A stretch of DNA of 64,000 bases from a virus: the IMG/VR virus record IMGVR_UViG_3300007504_000005, positions 1-64,000 of that record. One strand, written 5' to 3'. A program made the position numbers and the translations under genes. Under the pieces are notes generated by a model. It did not search any database, was not told the origin of the DNA, and saw nothing but the letters and a program-made list of their open reading frames with translations. Each line of letters begins with the position of its first letter. Within the stretch, counting starts at the first letter, position 1. Positions 58,166 through 64,000 of this stretch are shown in pieces.

Positions 58166-58547
58166 GGTGTCCGTTCAAGTCTTCCTGATCCCAGGGCAGC
58201 CTCTTCAAGAGAGTGAACCCGTGCGCTTCTGCCATAGCACGGGCCTCGTTGAGAGCCTCCCTGCTGGTATCGAAGGGACCGATCTCTGTCTCGGCGGGGT
58301 CTTGGATGAACCACTTATCCCCGTCGGAGAACACCTCGAACTCGCTCAAGGCATTGGGGTTGGCGGGGGCCAAGCTTGACACGGACTCTCGGAAGGCGTA
58401 GAACTTCCATCCGTTGTCTACCTTGACCGGAGGGAGTAGGGGCTTGAAGACCTTCCCCCTGTCCCGGCGGAGGCTCTCCCTCTCCATGATTGCCCTGTTT
58501 GTGGGGTCGTCCAACAGGGCTGCCATCATTTGGTATCTCTGTGACAT
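58158..58547 (-). CDS. lone minus-strand hypothetical protein
   Basis: A 129-residue protein read from ATG at 58547 to TAG at 58158. The translation looks real: KVDNGWKFYAFRESV, SEFEVFSDGDKWFIQDPAE and SREALNEARAMAEAHGF. It is the only convincing minus-strand gene in the window. It converges with the cupin gene and diverges from the fibre gene, with a 66-base spacer between the two starts that would hold divergent promoters. I do not recognise the family. It may be a separately controlled early or accessory gene. Confidence 0.65.
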   Translation of the reverse strand: MSQRYQMMAALLDDPTNRAIMERESLRRDRGKVFKPLLPPVKVDNGWKFYAFRESVSSLAPANPNALSEFEVFSDGDKWFIQDPAETEIGPFDTSREALNEARAMAEAHGFTLLKRLPWDQEDLNGHPM

Positions 58548-58613
58548 GTAGTACTCTACCGAGAAGGGAAGCGGTTGCTGGCCTATTCAGGAGCCCTCCC
58601 AGAAGGGGTCATC

Positions 58614-61600
58614 GTGGCTGCGAGAATCCAAAGTCTCCGGAATGGTGGAAGTGCCGTAGATGAAGCCAGTCGGGATGACTTGGTCGCTACGGACGTTGTA
58701 GTTGTGTCCTCTCTGGACTCAGCCACGACCTACAACTGGACTCTCGTGTTCGTTCCAGAGGGCTCTGCCGCAACGTTCTCGGGAACCACCACTGCGGTAA
58801 GTCCCGGCTCGTTCACGGTTGACATCCCCGGCCCGTACCTCGTGCGACTTGTCGTAGATTCGGGACTCCCAACTGAGGACACACAGTACGTCCGGCTCCG
58901 AGCACTCACCGAAGAGTTGGGCCTCACACTGGTCGCAGCTGGCGAGCGTCGTGACGGCACCGGCACCATCCCGGTAGATGTGGATCCTGAGGGTTGGGCG
59001 AACGAGCAGAACGCCAATCTGAAGGCTCTTGAGACTGCGGTCACCCTCGCCTCGAGCCCTGGAGTCCCTGAGTTCGTGTTCCGTCCCGGAGGCACCCAGA
59101 CAGGGAACATCTTCACGGACTTCGCTGACCTGTACGCTGCGCTGACCGCAGCGGAGGGGAAGAAGCGTCTCGTCTTCGACAACTCCATCTCCTCGCCTTG
59201 CACGATCCCTGCGGGGGCCTACGATTTCGCGGATACGACCTGGGTGGGCGTGGGCTTCGGCGTCCTCCTTCCGGCTTTTGAGGCCCAGCCGCGCGTCGAG
59301 TTCGCCAACGGGGTGGCGATCACGAACCTGACTCGGATCCAGCACCTTCTGATTGCGATGACTGCGGGAGTGTCTACTCCAATCACCTTCTCGGGGGTGG
59401 TACACATCCTGCAGATCCGGCTGAGCAAGCTCCTGTCGGAGGCTGGCGCCAACCCGCTGTTCGTGTTCTCGGGTGCCGGAGCGCACCTGATGGATCTCAC
59501 CCAGACGGTTCTGGGCGGGAGTAGTCAGGAGGTCATCGACCTACAAGGTACGGTGAGCCTGGGATTCAATCTTCAGGTCCGAAGCCTCATCCAGACTGAC
59601 GCGATCTCCGGGGCGGCGGGGACGTCTCTGTCTAAGACACTGGACGCGTCATCCAGTGTCGCCACCTTGTCGGCTTTCTCCGGAACCGACGCGGGCGACA
59701 CCTTCATGGACGAGGCCGAACGGGTTGGCTTCGACGACTCAGGTCTCCAGCACATCTCCGCAGACGATGTTCAGAAAGCGATCGAGGACATCGATGTCGC
59801 CATCGATGACCCGGCGGGTCTGATCACCGTAGCAACTGCAGGTGCAGACCACACCACCATCGAAGCGGCGCTGGCCGAAGCTGCGGGAGTGGCGTCCCCC
59901 AGCAATCGTATCCTGGTCGAGATCTACCCTGGCGACTACTCAGAGAACAACCCGCTCACGATCCCCGCCTACGTCAGTGTCAACTGTCCGGGCCGACACG
60001 CGGTCACTCGGCTCATTTGCCAGAACTCGGGAGCGGGGCAGCACGGCTTGGTCCTGACCAACGACACCGATGTCGTTGGTATTCAGATCCAGGGAGCTTC
60101 CGGATCGGGTGCAGCGGGATTCCACTTTCCCGCCGCAGCGGCGGATATCGAGCTCCAGGACTGCAGGATTCAGGACTGCGACATCGGTTGGCTGAGCGAG
60201 GCTTCCGCGAACAGTCCGGGCATCAGCGTCAGGACCCCGTTTATCACTGCAGGGACGACTTCCAGCGCCTTCAAGTGCTCTGCAGGCGGCTTGATGAACG
60301 TGGAGGGGGCTCTGGTTCTGGCTGCCGCCACTGTAGGCAAGGTGTTCCACAGCGATGGGGCGAACTCTACCCTCCGAGCTTCGGGCTGTCGAACCAATGG
60401 GGACCTGACGACCCACGCCTGCTACGTCGAGAACACCGGCGAAATGCAGCTCTTCGCGAACTACCACAATGGTGTGGCAACGGGTGTTGAGATCACCGCA
60501 ACGGGGGGGACCCTGGAGTCTTCGGGCTGCACCTTCATCACAACCGGGAGCAGCATCGTACTGGCCGATACGGCGCTGGCTTCCCTGACTGTTCGGGGCG
60601 TGTCGCTGGACAGCTCCACTTTTAGTCTCGGGGCTGCCGCTACCTTCGCAGGGAGCTTCACGGACACGGGGTCCGTATTCCCTGGCTTCAACGCTATCGA
60701 GGAGCTCTGGGCCGGCGCCACGACCATCGAGCGCGTCCCTCTCGCCACCTACACCCGCGAGACTGCGGCGACTGCTTGGGTCGAGGGCGGGTTGGTTACC
60801 ATCAACTCTGGATTCACCCTGGACGTGGCGGCGGGGAAAGGGTTCGTCAACACGGGGACTGGAGTTGTCTACGTAGTATGGAGCGGGCAGCAGGTCATCG
60901 CTTCGGCGGATAGCGACTTCTACGTCTATGTGGATTCAGCGGGGACTGCTTCCCTGGCTGGTACCACCCCGGACCTCGAGACCAACGTCCTTCTCGCGGC
61001 AGGGCGTACCGATGACTCTGTCGTTGCCTTCCTGTCGCGTAACATCGTCCCCTCTCAGTTCCTCCGTTTGCGGCGTCATGAGTGGGTGGCGACAGCTGTG
61101 GGGTCTGTTTGGATCACCGGGCTGGCCGTCACAGAGTACTCAGGACCCAGTCTGCAGTTCCAGGTAGGGGCGGGCAGGTTCTACCAAGGGGATGTCGAGT
61201 ACACAGCTTCTGCTTCCGCCACTCCCTGCGTGTTCAACTACTGGTATCGGGACGGGGCGACTTGGGATGTCACGGTCGCCGCCACTGCTCTGGACGCTAC
61301 CAACTACGATCCCGCCGGGTCCGGGCTCTCTCCGATCACTGCAGGTCAGTGGGTCAAGTGCGCGGTCTACGTCAATATCAACGAAGGCACGACCTATTGG
61401 CATGTCGTGTACGCGCAGGCAGAGTACGCCTCTCAAGTGGCGGCTGAAGGGGCTTCTCTGGCGGTCCCTCCGGAGATCTTCAACGCCAACGCTCTTCCTC
61501 TGGCAGCTTTCGTCTACCAGCAGGGAACGACGGATATCGTTTCCATCCTCGACATCCGACCCTCTATTGTGGCGGAAGGTCCTGGATCAACAGCGGCTCC

Positions 61601-62597
61601 TGCCGAACATTCGGCGCTGGCAAACCTGCATCTCGACGACCACAACCAGTACATGTTGCTGGCGGGCAATGCCGCGCGGAACGCCCTCACGGGTGCGCTG
61701 GATGCTTCCGGAGGCACGATCGTTGTTCCGACTTCCACGAGTCCGGTCCAGACGACCGAGGGCTCTGTAGTTTGGGATTCGGACGATGACGTCCTCACGG
61801 TGGGTGATGGGTCCTCTCGGAAGACCTTGGTGGACACGAACTCCACCCAGACCCTTTCCAACAAGACGATTGTCAATCCGACGATCACCGACCACAGCAA
61901 CGCGACGCATGACCATTCGAACGCAACCAATGGGGGCCTGGTCGTACAGGCGACGGAGACTCTCAGAGGCGCGGCGGAGGTCGCTACCCAGGCGGAGGTC
62001 GACACAGGGACGGATGACGCTCGATTCGTGACTCCCGCAAAACTGGCTGCTGCAGCTACGGTGATCCAGTCGGGACAGGCGGCCGGTGGTGATCTGCAAG
62101 GCAGCTATCCGAACCCTACAGTGGTGCAGGCGTCCACCACCGTCGCCGGCAAGGTAGAGCTCGCGACGCAATCTGAGGTGGACTCAGGAACTGACACCAC
62201 TCGGGCTGTGACTCCTGCAACTCTGGCGAGCGCGCCCCGAAGAGCGGATATCCACATCATAGAGACGGATACGTTGAGCAACATCAGCTCTCCAACCCCG
62301 TCCATCGTGACTGGGATGTCCTGGACACCTCCTGCGGGAACTTGGCTGGTGGTGTTTGATGCGGAGATCGAGGGCCACGGCAACGCTGTGACAACAGTGC
62401 AGATCTACATGGATGCTGCAGCCCAGGGCTATCCTCGCAGAATCTCCATCACCACCAACGATTTCGACTCCATCATGGCACGCGCCCTTGTAACGACGAC
62501 AGGCTCTGAAGTTGTGTCCCTGCAGGCGTCTGTGTCTGCCCATGACGTAGATTTCCGGGGACGCGCGTTGACGCTCATCCGGGTGGGCATCGTATGA
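58614..62597 (+). CDS. large tail fibre protein
   Basis: A 1327-residue fibre. An N-terminal Ig-like domain (SPGSFTVDIPGPYLVRLVVD) is shared with the next gene and probably anchors both to the particle. A pectin-lyase-type beta helix spans about 400-700 (ILVEIYPGDYSENNPLTIP). The C-terminal part contains fibre-type repeats (AEVATQAEVDTGTDDARFVT, QAAGGDLQGSYPNPTV, VELATQSEVDSGTDT) and a terminal beta domain. It probably binds host receptors or polysaccharides. GTG 58614 after AAGGGG is chosen by comparison with the paralogue; TTG 58575 is also in frame. Confidence 0.7.
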   Translation: MAARIQSLRNGGSAVDEASRDDLVATDVVVVSSLDSATTYNWTLVFVPEGSAATFSGTTTAVSPGSFTVDIPGPYLVRLVVDSGLPTEDTQYVRLRALTEELGLTLVAAGERRDGTGTIPVDVDPEGWANEQNANLKALETAVTLASSPGVPEFVFRPGGTQTGNIFTDFADLYAALTAAEGKKRLVFDNSISSPCTIPAGAYDFADTTWVGVGFGVLLPAFEAQPRVEFANGVAITNLTRIQHLLIAMTAGVSTPITFSGVVHILQIRLSKLLSEAGANPLFVFSGAGAHLMDLTQTVLGGSSQEVIDLQGTVSLGFNLQVRSLIQTDAISGAAGTSLSKTLDASSSVATLSAFSGTDAGDTFMDEAERVGFDDSGLQHISADDVQKAIEDIDVAIDDPAGLITVATAGADHTTIEAALAEAAGVASPSNRILVEIYPGDYSENNPLTIPAYVSVNCPGRHAVTRLICQNSGAGQHGLVLTNDTDVVGIQIQGASGSGAAGFHFPAAAADIELQDCRIQDCDIGWLSEASANSPGISVRTPFITAGTTSSAFKCSAGGLMNVEGALVLAAATVGKVFHSDGANSTLRASGCRTNGDLTTHACYVENTGEMQLFANYHNGVATGVEITATGGTLESSGCTFITTGSSIVLADTALASLTVRGVSLDSSTFSLGAAATFAGSFTDTGSVFPGFNAIEELWAGATTIERVPLATYTRETAATAWVEGGLVTINSGFTLDVAAGKGFVNTGTGVVYVVWSGQQVIASADSDFYVYVDSAGTASLAGTTPDLETNVLLAAGRTDDSVVAFLSRNIVPSQFLRLRRHEWVATAVGSVWITGLAVTEYSGPSLQFQVGAGRFYQGDVEYTASASATPCVFNYWYRDGATWDVTVAATALDATNYDPAGSGLSPITAGQWVKCAVYVNINEGTTYWHVVYAQAEYASQVAAEGASLAVPPEIFNANALPLAAFVYQQGTTDIVSILDIRPSIVAEGPGSTAAPAEHSALANLHLDDHNQYMLLAGNAARNALTGALDASGGTIVVPTSTSPVQTTEGSVVWDSDDDVLTVGDGSSRKTLVDTNSTQTLSNKTIVNPTITDHSNATHDHSNATNGGLVVQATETLRGAAEVATQAEVDTGTDDARFVTPAKLAAAATVIQSGQAAGGDLQGSYPNPTVVQASTTVAGKVELATQSEVDSGTDTTRAVTPATLASAPRRADIHIIETDTLSNISSPTPSIVTGMSWTPPAGTWLVVFDAEIEGHGNAVTTVQIYMDAAAQGYPRRISITTNDFDSIMARALVTTTGSEVVSLQASVSAHDVDFRGRALTLIRVGIV

Positions 62598-62623
62598 TCC
62601 AGCATCTTGCAGGAGACCTGTAG

Positions 62624-64000
62624 ATGGCTACTGCATCTATCGAGAGCTCTGTCACCGCACCGGTAGCGAAGCCGAGTGTCATCAATGCGTCTCGGGACGA
62701 CCTTGAGATCAATGATGTAGTCCTGCTGGACTCCGTCAACGCGGGAACCGTATACTCCTGGACGATTGCCTTCGCTCCCGAAGGCTCCACGGCATCCTTC
62801 TCGGGATCCGCTGTCGCCAAGAGCCCTGGTTCCTTCACCGTTGATGTCGAGGGGCCCTATCTCATCCGTCTGGTGTTTACAGACGGAACAGGAAGCACCG
62901 AACAGTTCGTGCGGCTCCGGGCGCTCACCTCCCTCGGGGACCTGAAGCTGGTTGCTGCGGGTGAGGGTGTCTATGCAGTCCCCGTTCCAGTAGACGGAAC
63001 AGCAGCGGGGTGGGCGGACGACCAGAACGGGAACCTCCTTTCTCTCCTCTCTCTGATCACCAAGGCGGGGTCAGGAGGGCGGCTCCTCTATGTGGACCCC
63101 GCACAGGGAGACTACCAGACGATCCAGGAGGCCCTCGACTACGCTCAGACACAGACCCCTACGGCGATTGCTCCGTGGGCTGTCTTGGTCCGTCCAGGCA
63201 CCTACACAGAAGACCTCACCTTCTACTCGCATGTTCACGTCTTCGGGGCCCCTGGGGGTGGGGAGACCAAGGTGGTCCGTATCCAAAACGATACGGCAGC
63301 CCACTCCGTCTTCCTTGCGGGATCCTTGGACGAGGTCAACCTCACGAATCTGTACTTCGAGAATCCCGACACTTCAGCCAATGCTGTACTCAGCCTTTCC
63401 GGGGCAGGAACCCTCACCCTGTCCCAGTGTGTAGTCTCGGCGGAAGGAGGGGCCTCTCCCCAAGGACCTGCTATCCTCACTGCAGGGACGAGCGCTCTTC
63501 GGGTTCGGGGTGGAATCCTCTCCTCGAACTCAGGAGCCTCGGCAGACAGCTATGCGCTCATCGTAGGGGATGGGACAACAGCATCCCTCTGGAATGCGAC
63601 CGTCGATATCCGGGGGATCCATGCCCGGGCAGGGTCGACCCTCGAGCTCCGGGACTGTTCCATTGCGTCGAGCGGCTCCTATGGGATCCGCTCCGAGGCC
63701 GACTTCCTCGATGTTGAGCTCACGAAGATCTCTGGTGCGGCTACCCAAGACATAGCCTTCAATCCTGGCGGGGGTGCCGTTACTGGGGATGTGGTGTCAG
63801 TCATCCGTTGGAGCCGCTTCGGCGCTCTTCTGTATGACACGGCAGGCATCTCAGGGACCACCTCTCTCACTATGGGGAGTGTTGACCACGGGGCTCTCTC
63901 GTTCCCCTCCGGGAACCCTGGAGTCCTCGCAGCTACGGTTCTCTCAAGCACTCAGTTCTTCGACAACACCGCTACGGGACTGGCGGCAGAGAATGTACAG
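62624..64000 (+). CDS. second tail fibre, truncated by the window end
   Basis: An open frame of 459 codons from ATG 62624 (AGGAG upstream) to the window edge. The first ~120 residues are homologous to those of the preceding fibre (SRDDLEINDVVLLD, KSPGSFTVDVEGPYLIRLVF, LRALTSLGDLKLVAAGEG). A beta helix then begins (YQTIQEALDYAQTQ, AVLVRPGTYTEDLTF, VHVFGAPGGGETKVV). The shared N-terminus suggests that the fibres attach to the same site and differ in receptor-binding parts. The C-terminus is outside the window. Confidence 0.7.
   Translation, partial: MATASIESSVTAPVAKPSVINASRDDLEINDVVLLDSVNAGTVYSWTIAFAPEGSTASFSGSAVAKSPGSFTVDVEGPYLIRLVFTDGTGSTEQFVRLRALTSLGDLKLVAAGEGVYAVPVPVDGTAAGWADDQNGNLLSLLSLITKAGSGGRLLYVDPAQGDYQTIQEALDYAQTQTPTAIAPWAVLVRPGTYTEDLTFYSHVHVFGAPGGGETKVVRIQNDTAAHSVFLAGSLDEVNLTNLYFENPDTSANAVLSLSGAGTLTLSQCVVSAEGGASPQGPAILTAGTSALRVRGGILSSNSGASADSYALIVGDGTTASLWNATVDIRGIHARAGSTLELRDCSIASSGSYGIRSEADFLDVELTKISGAATQDIAFNPGGGAVTGDVVSVIRWSRFGALLYDTAGISGTTSLTMGSVDHGALSFPSGNPGVLAATVLSSTQFFDNTATGLAAENVQ

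Noticed and set aside
1-64000. tRNA genes or CRISPR arrays
   Set aside because: Spacers are mostly under 100 bases and I saw no cloverleaf with a TTC-type arm and no regularly spaced repeats. A tRNAscan run would be decisive.

Overview
The window is a high-GC stretch of a tailed-phage genome (Caudoviricetes). A contractile-tail (myovirus-type) virion is indicated by a recognisable tail sheath at 22631-27817, together with a terminase, portal, prohead protease and major capsid protein. About 66 genes are tightly packed, mostly with 1-4 base stop/start overlaps, and all but one lie on the + strand. Both window ends cut through genes, so the genome is larger than 64 kb. The host cannot be named from this sequence. 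No tRNA, rRNA, CRISPR array, integrase or plasmid-type origin is visible.

Layout. (1) 1-17.6 kb, DNA metabolism: RecD2-like helicase, DEDD exonuclease, hypoxanthine-type phosphoribosyltransferase, a coiled-coil protein (possible UvsY-like mediator), a candidate ssDNA-binding protein, RuvC-like resolvase, RecA-like recombinase, an SbcC/Rad50-like ATPase split into two distant genes, SbcD-like nuclease, Cas4/RecB-like nuclease, DnaN-like sliding clamp, TOPRIM primase, a metallopeptidase-fold protein that has lost its active site, and a DnaX-like clamp loader. Replication seems to use phage clamp and clamp-loader parts; no DNA polymerase lies in the window. (2) 17.6-18.7 kb, transcription: a NusG-like factor followed by a protein with two sigma-region-4-like helix-turn-helices. 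(3) 19-31.4 kb, virion-associated and tail genes: a Dps-like ferritin with complete ferroxidase ligands, a ParB-fold protein, a zinc ribbon, an exceptionally long (1728 aa) sheath, a Vsr-like homing endonuclease, small proteins and a papain-like protease. (4) 31.4-42.8 kb, packaging and head/neck: terminase, portal, beta-helix proteins and small virion genes. (5) 42.8-51.6 kb, large virion proteins, including a fusion of 2H phosphoesterase, topoisomerase IB, zinc ribbon and inorganic pyrophosphatase-like domains. (6) 51.6-56.8 kb: a GIY-YIG homing endonuclease, prohead protease, repeat-rich acidic scaffold-like protein, a probable decoration protein and the major capsid protein. (7) 56.8-64 kb: a cupin, the only minus-strand gene, and two paralogous tail fibres, the last cut by the window end.

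Regulation visible in the sequence: a shared TTTATA-N4/5-TCC element precedes the sheath gene, the first homing endonuclease, gene 50142 and the decoration/capsid genes; a strong intrinsic terminator lies at 55062; and perfect or near-perfect hairpins enclose the ribosome-binding site or start codon of three genes. Unrelated virion genes also share short peptide motifs, which may mark proteins destined for the particle. The least ordinary items are the 2H/TopoIB/pyrophosphatase fusion, the split SbcC, the homing endonuclease that carries a recoded copy of its neighbour's C-terminus, and the start-codon hairpins.
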